Below are positions 27,428 through 36,274 of a DNA stretch of 64,000 bases, piece after piece. Each line of letters starts with the position of its first letter. The stretch's first letter is position 1. Under the pieces are notes generated by a model. That model was not told the DNA's origin, did not search any database, and worked only from the letters and a program-made list of their open reading frames with translations. The DNA comes from DATKFM01 sp963810485 (lineage in GTDB: Bacteria > Pseudomonadota > Alphaproteobacteria > Dongiales > Dongiaceae). The position numbers were made by a program, and so were the translations under genes. The stretch is from NCBI GenBank assembly GCA_963810485.1, contig CAWENQ010000003.1, positions 682,001 to 746,000 of the forward strand, written 5' to 3'.

Positions 27428-28750
27428 TCAGCCCTTGATGCGGGCGAGCGCCGCGTCGATGCCCAGTTCGGCCTTCTCGCCGGTGGCGCGGTTCTTCAGC
27501 TCCACCTGGCCGGCGGCGACGCCGCGGGGACCGATCACGACCTGCCAGGGCAGCCCGATCAGGTCCATGTCCGCGAACTTGGCGCCCGCGCGTTCATCAC
27601 GGTCGTCATACAGGGTATCAAGCCCGGCATTGGTCAGCTTGCCGTAGATGTCCTCGCCGGCCTTGGCGCAGGCAGCATCGGTCGGCTTGAGATTTACCAG
27701 CGCAACATCGAACGGGGCTACCGACGCCGGCCAGATAATGCCGGCATCGTCATGGCTCGCCTCGATGACGGCACCCACCAGCCGCGACACGCCGATGCCG
27801 TAAGAGCCCATCTGCACGGCCACCTGCTGACCGTCGGGCTTGGTCACCAGGGCGCCGAGAGGCTTCGAATACCTCTCGCCGAAATAGAAGATATGGCCGA
27901 CTTCGATGCCGCGGGCGCTGACCCGCTTGTCCGCGGGAATCTGCTCGAACCGCGCCGCGTCATGCTTGTCGTCGGTTGCCGCATAGAGACTGGTGAACCG
28001 GTCGACGATCTTCTGCAGGCCCTCACGGCTGTCATAATCGATATTGGAGCCGATGGCATCGAACTCGATATAGCCCTTGTGGCAGAAGACAGCGCTTTCG
28101 CCGGTATCGGCCAGAATGATGAATTCATGGCTGAGATCGCCGCCGATGGGGCCGGTATCGGCCTCCATGGGAATCGCCTTCAAGCCCATGCGGGCGAAAG
28201 TGCGGAGGTAGGAGACGAACATCTTGTTGTAGGAATGGCGGGCGCCCTCGAAGTCCAGATCGAAGGAGTAGCCGTCCTTCATCAGGAACTCGCGTCCGCG
28301 CATGACGCCAAAGCGGGGCCGTTGCTCGTCGCGGAATTTCCACTGGATGTGGTACAGCATCCGGGGAAGCTGTTTGTAGCTGTTGACCCCGTTCTTGAAG
28401 ATATCGGTGATCACTTCCTCATTGGTCGGGCCGTAGAGCATGTCCCGCTCATGGCGGTCCTTGAACCGCAGCATCTCCTTGCCGTAGTCGTCGTAGCGGC
28501 CGGATTGCTTCCAGAGATCAGCCGACTGGATCGTCGGCATCAGCACTTCCTGACAACCGGCGCGGTCCTGCTCCTCGCGGACGATCTGCTCGATCTTCTT
28601 CAGCACCCGGAAGCCCAGCGGCAACCACGAATAGATCCCGGCGCTGGCTTGGCGGACCATGCCGGCGCGCAGCATCAGGCGATGGGACACGATCTGCGCC
28701 TCCGTCGGATTCTCCTTCAGGGTCGGCATGAAGAACGCGGACAAACGCAT
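27428..28750 (-). CDS. proS: Proline-tRNA ligase, short type
   Basis: Charges tRNA-Pro. The 440 residues are of the short class II form found in alphaproteobacteria, lacking the editing insertion of the enterobacterial enzyme. Visible motifs are MLRAGMVRQASAGIYSWLPLG, EVLMPTIQSADLWKQSGR, the motif 2 loop with FRDEQRPRFGVMRGREF, and GSYGIGVSRL. The ATG at 28750 follows AGGAAATCC; the upstream in-frame extension is low-complexity and unrelated. A promoter lies about 65 bases upstream. Confidence 0.95.
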   Translation of the reverse strand: MRLSAFFMPTLKENPTEAQIVSHRLMLRAGMVRQASAGIYSWLPLGFRVLKKIEQIVREEQDRAGCQEVLMPTIQSADLWKQSGRYDDYGKEMLRFKDRHERDMLYGPTNEEVITDIFKNGVNSYKQLPRMLYHIQWKFRDEQRPRFGVMRGREFLMKDGYSFDLDFEGARHSYNKMFVSYLRTFARMGLKAIPMEADTGPIGGDLSHEFIILADTGESAVFCHKGYIEFDAIGSNIDYDSREGLQKIVDRFTSLYAATDDKHDAARFEQIPADKRVSARGIEVGHIFYFGERYSKPLGALVTKPDGQQVAVQMGSYGIGVSRLVGAVIEASHDDAGIIWPASVAPFDVALVNLKPTDAACAKAGEDIYGKLTNAGLDTLYDDRDERAGAKFADMDLIGLPWQVVIGPRGVAAGQVELKNRATGEKAELGIDAALARIKG

Positions 28751-28813
28751 CGGATTTCCTCGCAAACACGACAGGCTTTTCCCGCCGCCCATTGGACCGG
28801 CGAAACGCGCGGG

Positions 28814-28842
28814 ACTGTAGGCAATGGCCTGCGCCCTGTCTA
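28814..28842 (-). promoter_or_regulatory. Probable promoter of proS-lolCDE
   Basis: TAGACA (28837-28842) and TACAGT (28814-28819) on the minus strand are 17 bases apart, about 64 bases before the proS start. Confidence 0.4.
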
Positions 28843-29331
28843 CGGGCGCCGGCCAGGCTCGTTTGCGGCGAAATTGGCGCGAAGAGCGGCGAGTCGAAAG
28901 GCAGATGGAATTCGCCTTCAACATCCGCCGACTTTTGAATCGGGGTCAGCTCCGGCAGTTCGATTCGCTGCCCTTCATCCAGATCAGCGGCCGCCACGTC
29001 GCGGCCCTCATCGTCAGCAACGTGCTCGACAAGCCGATTGCACGCCGCGCAACTCGGCGTGACCTGCTTCTCGGAAGCGGCAACGATATCCGTGTACAAG
29101 CAGACGCATACCGCCGCCGCACCGCGGATATGAATAAACTCACAACAAGATTCTGTTGAGGCCAAGTCATCGCAACCGATCTTGATCTCGGTTGGCGCGC
29201 CGGTGTTTCCGCTGCGGCCCCCGCAACTCACCGCGCATAGCGATTCGAATGCCCATTTGCCATGTTCATGCATCACATCAAGTGCATGAATTTTAATCAA
29301 TCTTTTGAGTAGCTTTCTCGGCGAAGTTGCG
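28843..29331. other. Gene-free stretch, no supported feature
   Basis: Between the proS promoter and the candidate small RNA there are about 490 bases with lower GC than the surroundings. A minus-strand frame runs through about 29351-28845 (IHALDVMHEHGKWAF... to ADVEGEFHLPFDSPLF), but it has no credible start, runs into proS in the wrong frame and matches nothing I know. A 111-codon plus-strand frame overlaps it. I treat the stretch as non-coding or as gene remains. Confidence 0.4.
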
Positions 29332-29337
29332 TATACT
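29332..29337 (+). promoter_or_regulatory. -10 box of the candidate small RNA
   Basis: GCGTATACT is an extended-type -10 (TATACT at 29332-29337) on the plus strand. No good -35 is at 16-18 bases; a TTGAGT lies further upstream at about 21 bases. The transcript would start near 29344. Confidence 0.35.
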
Positions 29338-29343
29338 GGCCGG

Positions 29344-29514
29344 GCCAACAAGCAATGGGTAATCGGAAGCGATCTAACAAGCTTCAGGCCCAGGTTCAGG
29401 GAAGAACGCAGCGAGGGAATGTCTTGGAGCCACCCCTCCAGGGCACCTCACAACGAGAACAACACTGAGAGACCAATCTAGAGGCAAGCTCCTTCGGGGC
29501 TTGCCAATTCTTTT
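29344..29514 (+). ncRNA. Candidate small non-coding RNA, unknown family
   Basis: A region of about 170 bases between the TATACT box and a strong intrinsic terminator, with no open reading frame that has a ribosome binding site. Internal pairing is plausible: ATCG-GAAG-CGAT near 29363, and CTTGGAG paired with CTCCAGG around a six-base loop near 29423-29442, flanked by GAGG/CCTC. Size and rod-like pairing recall 6S RNA, but I find no conserved 6S or SRP sequence block. It points away from proS and converges with tag. Confidence 0.4.
29483..29514 (+). terminator. Intrinsic terminator of the candidate small RNA
   Basis: GGCAAGCTCC and GGGGCTTGCC form a ten-pair stem (one G-T pair) with a three-base loop at 29483-29505, followed by AATTCTTTT on the plus strand. 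On the minus strand the following sequence is not T-rich, so it works best for plus-strand transcripts; it may also weakly end the tag operon. Confidence 0.65.
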
Positions 29515-29564
29515 GCCTACATTTTTACTAAATTAACTTAGAATAATTTTCTATGCCATTGAAT

Positions 29565-30143
29565 TCATTTTAGATTCCATGGCGGGCGCTGCTTGAGAAC
29601 GCGCTTTTGCACCGGGCAGTCCGGCCTGTGCGCCCCCGGCAGATACCCAATGCTCATCAGGAACTCCCCGACGATCTCACCGCCCGTGAAACGGAAAGTA
29701 TTCTTGAACAGCTTCACCCAGGCGGGCTTATCCAGGGGATGGTGGGCCGCCAGCCAGCCGGCGAAGGAGCCGTGGGACTGGCGGATGGCCTGCAGTCGCC
29801 TGGCGTTCTCGATCGCCGCCTCGACTTTCAGCCGGTTGCGGATGATGCCGGCATCCCCCAACAACCGCTTCACATCCCGGGCGCCATAGGCCGCCACGCG
29901 GTCCACGTCGAAGCCGTGGTAGGCGGCCTGGAACGCTTCCCGTTTCTTCAAGATGGTCAGCCAGTTCAAGCCGGCCTGGTTGATCTCCAGGATCAGCCGC
30001 TCGAACAGCACGGCTTCGTCCTGCACCGGAAAGCCATACTCGGTGTCGTGGTAAGGCCCGTGGAACGGATGGCCGGGGGCGGCGTCGCAATAGGTCTTGG
30101 CCGTGACGGGTGGCGCCTTGGCCGGCTTGGCGGGTTTGGCCAT
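29565..30143 (-). CDS. tag: DNA-3-methyladenine glycosylase I
   Basis: Removes 3-methyladenine from alkylated DNA by base excision. The 192 residues contain YCDAAP near the start, YHDTEYGFPV, the helix GLNWLTILKKREAF, DAGIIRNRLKVEAAIENAR, and the C-terminal AHRPDC. The N-terminal Cys and His and the C-terminal His and Cys fit the zinc site of Tag enzymes. It is the last gene of the long minus-strand run that starts at nuoA, 6 bases after the DUF1467 gene. Its end borders an AT-rich gap. Confidence 0.93.
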   Translation of the reverse strand: MAKPAKPAKAPPVTAKTYCDAAPGHPFHGPYHDTEYGFPVQDEAVLFERLILEINQAGLNWLTILKKREAFQAAYHGFDVDRVAAYGARDVKRLLGDAGIIRNRLKVEAAIENARRLQAIRQSHGSFAGWLAAHHPLDKPAWVKLFKNTFRFTGGEIVGEFLMSIGYLPGAHRPDCPVQKRVLKQRPPWNLK

Positions 30144-30149
30144 GGCTTG

Positions 30150-30392
30150 CTACGGCCGCAATTTCGGGATGGTGATCAGTCCGCGTGTGATGGCGTAGTA
30201 GATGCCGAACCAGATCACCAGCGAGATCCCCGTCGTGACGATCGCCTTCAGCAGCAGCCGCGGATTCTCCGGCGCGCTGGGGGCGTGGCCGGGTTCCACA
30301 TGTTCCGATGCGCGGTTGCCCCAGGGCAGGACGGCGAAAAGCACCGTCCACCAGATCAGCAGGTAGATGAAAAGACCCCAGCCCCAGCCCAT
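30150..30392 (-). CDS. DUF1467 family membrane protein
   Basis: 80 residues with two transmembrane helices (about 6-23 and 50-70) and a short Pro-rich loop between them. This matches the DUF1467 family that commonly sits beside mce in alphaproteobacteria. The ATG at 30392 (MGWGWGLFIYLL) is 2 bases from the mce stop. Function unknown. Confidence 0.85.
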   Translation of the reverse strand: MGWGWGLFIYLLIWWTVLFAVLPWGNRASEHVEPGHAPSAPENPRLLLKAIVTTGISLVIWFGIYYAITRGLITIPKLRP

Positions 30393-30394
30393 GC

Positions 30395-30799
30395 TCACGC
30401 CTGCTCCAGCTCGATCAATGTACCGCAAAAATCCTTGGGGTGAAGGAACAGCACCGGCTTGTCATGGGCGCCGATCTTCGGCTGCCCGTCGCCCAGGATG
30501 CGGGCGCCCTCGGCCACCAGGCGGTCGCGGGCGGCGAGGATATCGTCGACCTCGAAGCAGACATGGTGGATGCCGCCGCTGCTGTTGCGCTCGAGAAACC
30601 CCGCGATGGGAGAGTTGGCGCCCAGGGGATGCAGCAGCTCGATCTTGGTGTTCGGCAATTCGACAAAGATCACGGTCACGCCATGGGCCGGCTGGTCGAC
30701 CGGCGCCGATACCTTGGCGCCCAGGGTTCCCGCATAGGTCTTCGCCGCCTTCTGCAGGTCGGGCACGGCGATGGCGACATGGTTCAAGCGGCCGATCAT
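30395..30799 (-). CDS. mce: Methylmalonyl-CoA epimerase
   Basis: Interconverts the (R) and (S) forms of methylmalonyl-CoA in propionate metabolism. The 134 residues form two glyoxalase-like beta-alpha-beta-beta-beta units with metal ligands visible in LNHVAIAV (near residue 7), GIHHVCFEV (near 87) and the C-terminal LIELEQ. Length and motifs match the family closely. It lies between a methyltransferase gene and the DUF1467 gene in one transcription unit. Confidence 0.93.
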   Translation of the reverse strand: MIGRLNHVAIAVPDLQKAAKTYAGTLGAKVSAPVDQPAHGVTVIFVELPNTKIELLHPLGANSPIAGFLERNSSGGIHHVCFEVDDILAARDRLVAEGARILGDGQPKIGAHDKPVLFLHPKDFCGTLIELEQA

Positions 30800-30837
30800 G
30801 GGGGCTGTCTACAGAAGGCCTGGGGTCGCGTCCAGGG

Positions 30838-31608
30838 TCAGGCCCGGCGCGCGACAATCACGATCTCCGGCGCTTCCGGCGTCCAGGGATCGCGGCGGTG
30901 GGTGCCGTAGGCTTGCTCAATGGAAAAACCGGCCGATGTCAGCAGCTCGTGCAGTCGCTCCAGCGGCGTGAACTTGATGGTGATGTGGGCGGTCTGGCGT
31001 TCGCCGGTGCGCCTGATGGTGCGGACGATGTCGTAGCGCATAAGACCGGTCGCCGTGTCGTAGTGCTGCGTACCCGATGAGTCCACGGTATCGCCTGCGG
31101 GATCGAGGAAACTCTGCCAATGGGCTTCGCCTGATGGAAACTCGAGATGATGGGGCGATGGATTGCGGGTGTCGAAGGCCAATACGCCGGCGGGCGCGAT
31201 ATGGCGCGCCGTGCAGGTCAGAAACCGCTGCTGATCATCCTCTGTCAGCAGGCCCTGGAACGCATGGGCGCAGGAGATGGCGAGGTCATAGGTCTCGCCC
31301 AAATCGAAGCTGCGGAAATCGCCATCGACCCAGCGGATCGGCAGGCCCGCCGCCTTGCGCCTTGCATGGTCGATCATGGTCGCCATGGCGTCCAGACCGG
31401 TGACCTGTTTGCCGCTGCGGCAGAGCGGGATCGCGAGCCGGCCGGTCCCGCAGCCAAGGTCGAGGATGCGCGGGCCGCAGGTCTTCGCCAGATCCAGGAA
31501 GAACTGGCCGTCATCGTCGATACCGCCATACTCGGCGTCGTAGCGGGCGCCGTCGTCATACTCGCCGCCGCGCATGGCGGCAGCGGCGATATCCTCGGCC
31601 GCGGTCAT
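30838..31608 (-). CDS. Class I SAM-dependent methyltransferase
   Basis: 256 residues with a Rossmann-type methyltransferase core: motif I RILDLGCGTGRLAIPL near residue 50, then a post-I acidic region (TGLDAM), the WVDGDFRSFDLGETYDLAISCAHAFQGL stretch and a C-terminal beta-rich extension. Substrate unknown; the extended tail resembles small-molecule rather than rRNA methylases. Its ATG overlaps the rnj stop (TGA/ATG), so it belongs to the nuo-tag run. It separates rnj from mce, which are usually adjacent in relatives. Confidence 0.8.
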   Translation of the reverse strand: MTAAEDIAAAAMRGGEYDDGARYDAEYGGIDDDGQFFLDLAKTCGPRILDLGCGTGRLAIPLCRSGKQVTGLDAMATMIDHARRKAAGLPIRWVDGDFRSFDLGETYDLAISCAHAFQGLLTEDDQQRFLTCTARHIAPAGVLAFDTRNPSPHHLEFPSGEAHWQSFLDPAGDTVDSSGTQHYDTATGLMRYDIVRTIRRTGERQTAHITIKFTPLERLHELLTSAGFSIEQAYGTHRRDPWTPEAPEIVIVARRA

Positions 31609-33264
31609 ACGCGTACCAGGTGGACTTCCGTCACCGGCTTCTTGCCGTGACTGGCATGGACGGCCCGGCGCAAGGCGATGCGGGCCGCCTCCTTGATCGA
31701 CTGATCATCGCCGCGGGCCGCCAAAGGCACGCCTTGCACCGCCGCGCGGACCGCCTCGGAAAGCTCGGCAAGCTCATCGCGATGTTCGGACTGATTCAGC
31801 AGACCGTGCACCGTGATCTGCGGCTGGCCCAGCAATTCGCCGCGCTTGTTGATCGCCAGGCTGACCACCGCCGAGCCGTTCCAGATAGTGCGGTGGCGGA
31901 CGCGCATCACCTCGCTGTCGAGGGGCAATAGCACCTTGCCGTCGAGGCCGATACGGCCGACATGCACATGCTCCAGGATCTCGGCGCCGCTTGGGCGAAG
32001 CTGGACAAGCGTGCCGTTGCTGATGGCCAGCCCCTGCCCCACCTGGCATTCCTCGGCCAGCTTGGCGTGGGCGGCCAGATGGCGCGCCTCGCCATGGACA
32101 GGAATGGCGATGCGCGGCCGCACCCACTGATACATGGCGATCAATTCGTCACGGGCGGGATGGCCGGAAACGTGGACGAAATGGTCCTTCTCGGTGACGA
32201 TGTCGACGCCGAGCCGCGCCAAGTCGTTCTGGAGTTGGCCGATCGGCTTCTCGTTTCCCGGGATGATGCGCGAGGAAAAGATCACGGCGTCGCCGGGGGC
32301 AAGCGTGACGGCGGGATGGTCGCCGCGGGCGATGCGGGTCAGGGCCGAGCGCGGCTCGCCCTGGCTGCCTGTGCATATCATCAGCACCTCTTCCCGCGGC
32401 AGGTAGCCGACATCATGCTCGGTGATGAAGGGCGCCAGGTCGGTGAGATAGCCGTTATCCTTGGCCGCCTGGGCGATGCGCCAGAGCGAACGGCCGACCA
32501 ATGCCACGCGACGGTCATGGGCGGCGGCGACCTTGGCGATGGTCTCCACCCGCGCCACGTTGCTGGCAAAGCAAGCGACGGCCACGCGGTTCTTCATCGT
32601 GCCGACGAGGTCATGCAGGCTGTCACGCACCTCGGCCTCCGAGCCCGAATGGCCCTCCACCAGGGCATTGGTGGAGTCGCAGACCATGGCCAGCACGCCC
32701 TCCTCGCCCAAGCGGCGCAAGGCGGCCTCGTCGGTGACGTCGCCGACCAGCGGATTCGGGGTCCAGCTTCCAGTCGCCGGTGTGCAGCACGTTGCCGGCG
32801 GGCGTGCGGATGACGATGGCGTTGGGTTCGGGGATGGAATGGGTCAGGGTGATCAGCTCGAGATCGAACGGCGGAATGCTGAATTTGCCCGAGAGGGGCA
32901 CCTCGGTGATCGGCACTTCCTCGGAGAGGCCGTGCTCGCGCAGTTTCGCCCGCAGCACCGATGCCGTGAACGACGTCGCATAGATCGGACAGCCGAGGCG
33001 CGGCCAAAGATAGGGCACGGCGCCCAGATGGTCTTCATGGGCATGGGTCAGCACCAGGCCGACCAGTTTATCGCGGCGATCTGCGATGTACCTGATATCC
33101 GGCATGATGACATCGATGCCCGGCGTGGCGTCGTCGCCGAACATGACGCCGAGATCGATCATCAGCCATTTGCCGGCATGGCCGTAGAGATTGAGATTCA
33201 TCCCGATCTCGCCGGTGCCGCCGAGCGGCAGGAAATACAGGCCGTTGTCGCTGATGGAGTTCAT
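31605..33264 (-). CDS. rnj: Ribonuclease J, +1 frameshift
   Basis: Metallo-beta-lactamase fold endo- and 5'-exoribonuclease for rRNA and mRNA processing. The N-terminal frame from MNSISDNGLYFLPLGGTGEIGMN carries the metal motif HAHEDH (residues 74-79) and breaks after NVLHTGDWKLDP. The rest (ALRRLGEEGVLAMVCDSTNAL through the beta-CASP domain and the PVHGEARHL metal site) is in a second frame. One base is extra in the run of four G at 32758-32761; corrected length is about 552 residues, normal for the family. It follows coaX by 16 bases. Confidence 0.9.
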
Positions 33265-33280
33265 CGCGCGGCTGTATTCG

Positions 33281-34057
33281 CTACTTCTTCGCGTTGGCGC
33301 GGTAGAGCCACAGCAAGCCGTCCAGCGTGAGGTCGCCATCAATGTGCTCGATGGTCTCGGCGGCGTCCTTGAACATCGGCGCCAGGCCACCGGTGGCAAT
33401 CACTTTCATAGGTGCGCCGTACTCGTTCTTGATCCGCGTCACCAGCCCATCGATCAAACCGACATAGCCCCAGAAGACGCCCGATTGCATGGCGGGAACT
33501 GTGGACTTGCCGATGACCTGTTTCGGCTTCTCGATCGCCACGTTGGGCAGCTTGGCGGCGGCCATATAGAGGGCCTGCAGCGACAGGTTTATGCCCGGCG
33601 CGATGACTCCACCGGCATAGGCGCCATCCTTGTCGACGATGTCGAAGGTGGTGGCGGTGCCGAAATCCACCACGATCGCCGGCCCGCCATAGCGCTGGTG
33701 GGCGGCATAGGCATTGACCAAGCGGTCCGCCCCCGCCTCCTCCGGCCGGTCGATCGATGCCTTAATGCCCAGGTGGTTTCCGTCGCTGTCGCCAATCACC
33801 AGCGGATTGCAGTTGAAGTAGCTGCGCACCAGCGTCTTCAGATTGAATAGAGCGTCCGGCACAACAGACGCAATGATGGCGCCGTCGATGTCGCCGGGCT
33901 TCAGCCCTTTCAGCCCCATGAGCTGACTCAGCCAGACGCCATACTCGTCCGCCGTCCGCCGCGGATCGGTGGAGATGCGCCAGCGGCCGCGCTGCTTGTC
34001 GCCGTCATAAACGGCGAATGACGCGTTGGTATTGCCGGAATTGATTGCCAGCAGCAT
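33281..34057 (-). CDS. coaX: Type III pantothenate kinase
   Basis: First step of coenzyme A synthesis, ATP-dependent phosphorylation of pantothenate by the CoaX type (feedback-insensitive, unlike CoaA). The 258 residues have the ASKHA-fold phosphate motif INSGNTNASF at the start, GADRLVNAYAAH and VVDFGTATTFDIV in the centre and ATGGLAPMF near the C-terminus. The first motif has Asn-Ser where many relatives have Asp-x; it seems a tolerated variant. The gene follows birA by 17 bases. Confidence 0.93.
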   Translation of the reverse strand: MLLAINSGNTNASFAVYDGDKQRGRWRISTDPRRTADEYGVWLSQLMGLKGLKPGDIDGAIIASVVPDALFNLKTLVRSYFNCNPLVIGDSDGNHLGIKASIDRPEEAGADRLVNAYAAHQRYGGPAIVVDFGTATTFDIVDKDGAYAGGVIAPGINLSLQALYMAAAKLPNVAIEKPKQVIGKSTVPAMQSGVFWGYVGLIDGLVTRIKNEYGAPMKVIATGGLAPMFKDAAETIEHIDGDLTLDGLLWLYRANAKK

Positions 34058-34074
34058 GGTTCCCTCTCAGCCCT

Positions 34075-34835
34075 CTATCGGCGAAAGAATACATCGCCGA
34101 CGGTCACCCGTCGCCGTTCGCCTTGGGGCAGTTCCAGGCTCAACGCCCCGTCTTCTTCCAGCGCGACGAAGCGTCCTTGCAGTGATTCCTGATCGAGGCG
34201 GACCTCGATCGGTTCGCCCAGGCCGGTCGCCCGCTTCAGCCAGGCCGCACGCACCGGCGCAAAGCCATCCGCCAGCCAGCGGCCGTACCATTCCGCCAGG
34301 CGTCCGGCGAGGGCTTCCAGGACGCCCTCCACGGTAGCGTTGGCGAGCCCGACCGCCCGCAGCGTGGTGGCTGGATATGGGGTGTCTTCCGGCGCATGGG
34401 CCAGATTGATCGCCCATGCCCAAGACCAGCCATGCAGGTGAGCCGCCGGCAATGCGCCGACGTCTCGATCAGAATACCCGCCACCTTTGCCTTATCCACC
34501 AGCACGTCATTGGGCCATTTCAGGCGCAGCCGGTCGCTGGCGAGGCCGAGGTCCTGCAGCGCATCCGCCAGGGCCACGGCGGCAACGAATCCGATCAGCG
34601 CCGACTCGGCGGCGGGTTTGCCGGGCCGCAGCACGGCGGAGATGTAGAGATTGCCCGGCGGCGAATGCCAGCCGCGCCCGCGCCGGCCACGGCCGGCAGT
34701 CTGCTCGAGGCCCCAGACGAGCGTGCCTTCCGCCGCGCCGTCCTCGGCGAGCCGCTTGGCCTCGTCATTGGTGCTGCCGACGCTCGGCAGGCAGATCAGG
34801 CTGAAGAACGGCGGAAGATTGACGGCGCCGGTCAT
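34075..34835 (-). CDS. birA: Biotin-[acetyl-CoA-carboxylase] ligase, two +1 frameshifts
   Basis: Attaches biotin to carboxylase carrier protein. The frame from MTGAVNLPPFFSLICLPSVGSTNDEAKRL carries the GRGRRGRGWHSPPGNLY biotinyl-AMP loop and KWPNDVL, and fails after GILIETSA. The C-terminal INLAHAPEDTPYPATTLRA and SH3-like tail are in a different frame. Removing one base near 34452-34456 and one near 34411 yields a clean ETSAIAGGSPAWLVLGMGIN join and about 252 residues. It lacks the N-terminal DNA-binding domain of BirA repressors. It overlaps the nuoN stop by 4 bases. Confidence 0.88.
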
Positions 34836-36268
34836 CCCGGGAAGAGCGAGGCGGCCGCCGCGGCGGCGCTGTCGATCACCGGCCCCGGCAGCGCGAAGAA
34901 GAGCAGGATCGCCAGGCTGCTGACGGCAATGATGCCGTTCATCACCCATCCGGTCGATCGATCCAGCGACTCCACGGGCTCGTCGAAATACATCACCTTG
35001 ATGATGCGCAGATAGTAGAAGGCGGACACCACGCTGGCGACGACACCGATGACGGCGAGCCAATAGAGGCCCACATTGACCGCTGCCTGGAACACGAACA
35101 GCTTGCCGAAGAAGCCGGCCATGGGCGGGATGCCCGCCATGGAGAACATCAGGATGGCCAGCGCCGCCGCCATCGCCGGCTTGGTCTTGGACAGGCCCGC
35201 GAGGTCGCCGATGCCCTCGACCATGCGGCCCTTCTGGCGCATCAGCAGGATGCAGCCGAAAGTGCCGACATTCATCACGAGATAGATCGCCATATAGACG
35301 AGCACGCCGATCACGCCTTCGCGCGTGCCGGCGGCGAGACCCACCAGCGCATAGCCGACATGGCCGATGGAGCTGTAGGCCATCAGGCGCTTGATGTTCT
35401 CCTGATTGATGGCGGCGACCGCGCCCAGGACCATGGAGGCGATGGAAACGAAGACGATGATCTGCTGCCACTGGGCGACCATATGGCCGAACGGCTCCAT
35501 CATGACCCGCACGAGCAGACCCATGGCCGCCAGCTTGGGCGCAGCGGCGAAGAATGCCGTTACGGGCGTGGGTGCGCCTTCATAGACGTCGGGCGTCCAC
35601 ATGTGGAACGGCACGGCGGACACCTTGAAGGCCAGACCGGCGATGACCAGCACGATGCCGACGATGACGCCCACGGGCGGAGCGCCGCTGGCCGGCTGGG
35701 TCAGCGAGGCGGCGATATCGACGAAGGCCGTCGTGCCGGTGAATCCATAGACCATGGACGCGCCATAGAGCAGCATGCCCGAGGACAGCGCGCCCAGGAC
35801 GAAGTACTTCATGCCGGCTTCCGTCGAACGCAAATCGTCCCGGCGGAAGGCGGCGACGACATAGAGCGCCAGGCTTTGCAGTTCCAGGCCGACATAGAGC
35901 GAGATCAGGTCGTTCGCCGACAGCATCAGCAGCATGCCGACCGTCGACAGCAGCATGAGTACCGGGAACTCGAAGCGGCTCATCCCCTCGCGCTCGATAT
36001 AGTCCAGGGACATAACGATTGCGAGTGACGAACCGGCGAGCACCAGCACCTTGAAGAACACGCCGAACTTGTCGACGATGAAAAGTCCACCGAAAGCTGT
36101 GGCGCTGTCGGCCGCCGTGAGGACGAATACCGCCGTCGCAATGAGGCAGAGCACGGCTAGCCGGGCGATCAGCTGCGTCGGGTTTCCGCGCCGGAACGCG
36201 CCGACAAGCAGCAGCGCCATGCCGGCGCAAGCCAGGAAGATCTCGGGAATGGCGGCCTGATAATCCAT
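34832..36268 (-). CDS. nuoN: NADH-quinone oxidoreductase subunit N
   Basis: One of the three antiporter-like proton-pumping subunits of respiratory complex I. The 478 residues contain about fourteen transmembrane helices and the family motif region GLAFKVSAVPFHMWTPDVYEGAPTPVTAF, with the Lys in FKVSA. It ends the nuo operon, and its TGA overlaps the birA ATG. nuoM ends 6 bases before its start. Confidence 0.97.
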   Translation of the reverse strand: MDYQAAIPEIFLACAGMALLLVGAFRRGNPTQLIARLAVLCLIATAVFVLTAADSATAFGGLFIVDKFGVFFKVLVLAGSSLAIVMSLDYIEREGMSRFEFPVLMLLSTVGMLLMLSANDLISLYVGLELQSLALYVVAAFRRDDLRSTEAGMKYFVLGALSSGMLLYGASMVYGFTGTTAFVDIAASLTQPASGAPPVGVIVGIVLVIAGLAFKVSAVPFHMWTPDVYEGAPTPVTAFFAAAPKLAAMGLLVRVMMEPFGHMVAQWQQIIVFVSIASMVLGAVAAINQENIKRLMAYSSIGHVGYALVGLAAGTREGVIGVLVYMAIYLVMNVGTFGCILLMRQKGRMVEGIGDLAGLSKTKPAMAAALAILMFSMAGIPPMAGFFGKLFVFQAAVNVGLYWLAVIGVVASVVSAFYYLRIIKVMYFDEPVESLDRSTGWVMNGIIAVSSLAILLFFALPGPVIDSAAAAAASLFPG

Positions 36269-36274
36269 GGCGGC

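Noticed and set aside
29378..29420. Possible SRP (4.5S) RNA core, suggested by GGTTCAGG...GAAGAACGCAGC
   Set aside because: The conserved GGTCAGG...GGAAGG...AGCAGCC apical sequence is not met, so I leave the RNA unassigned.
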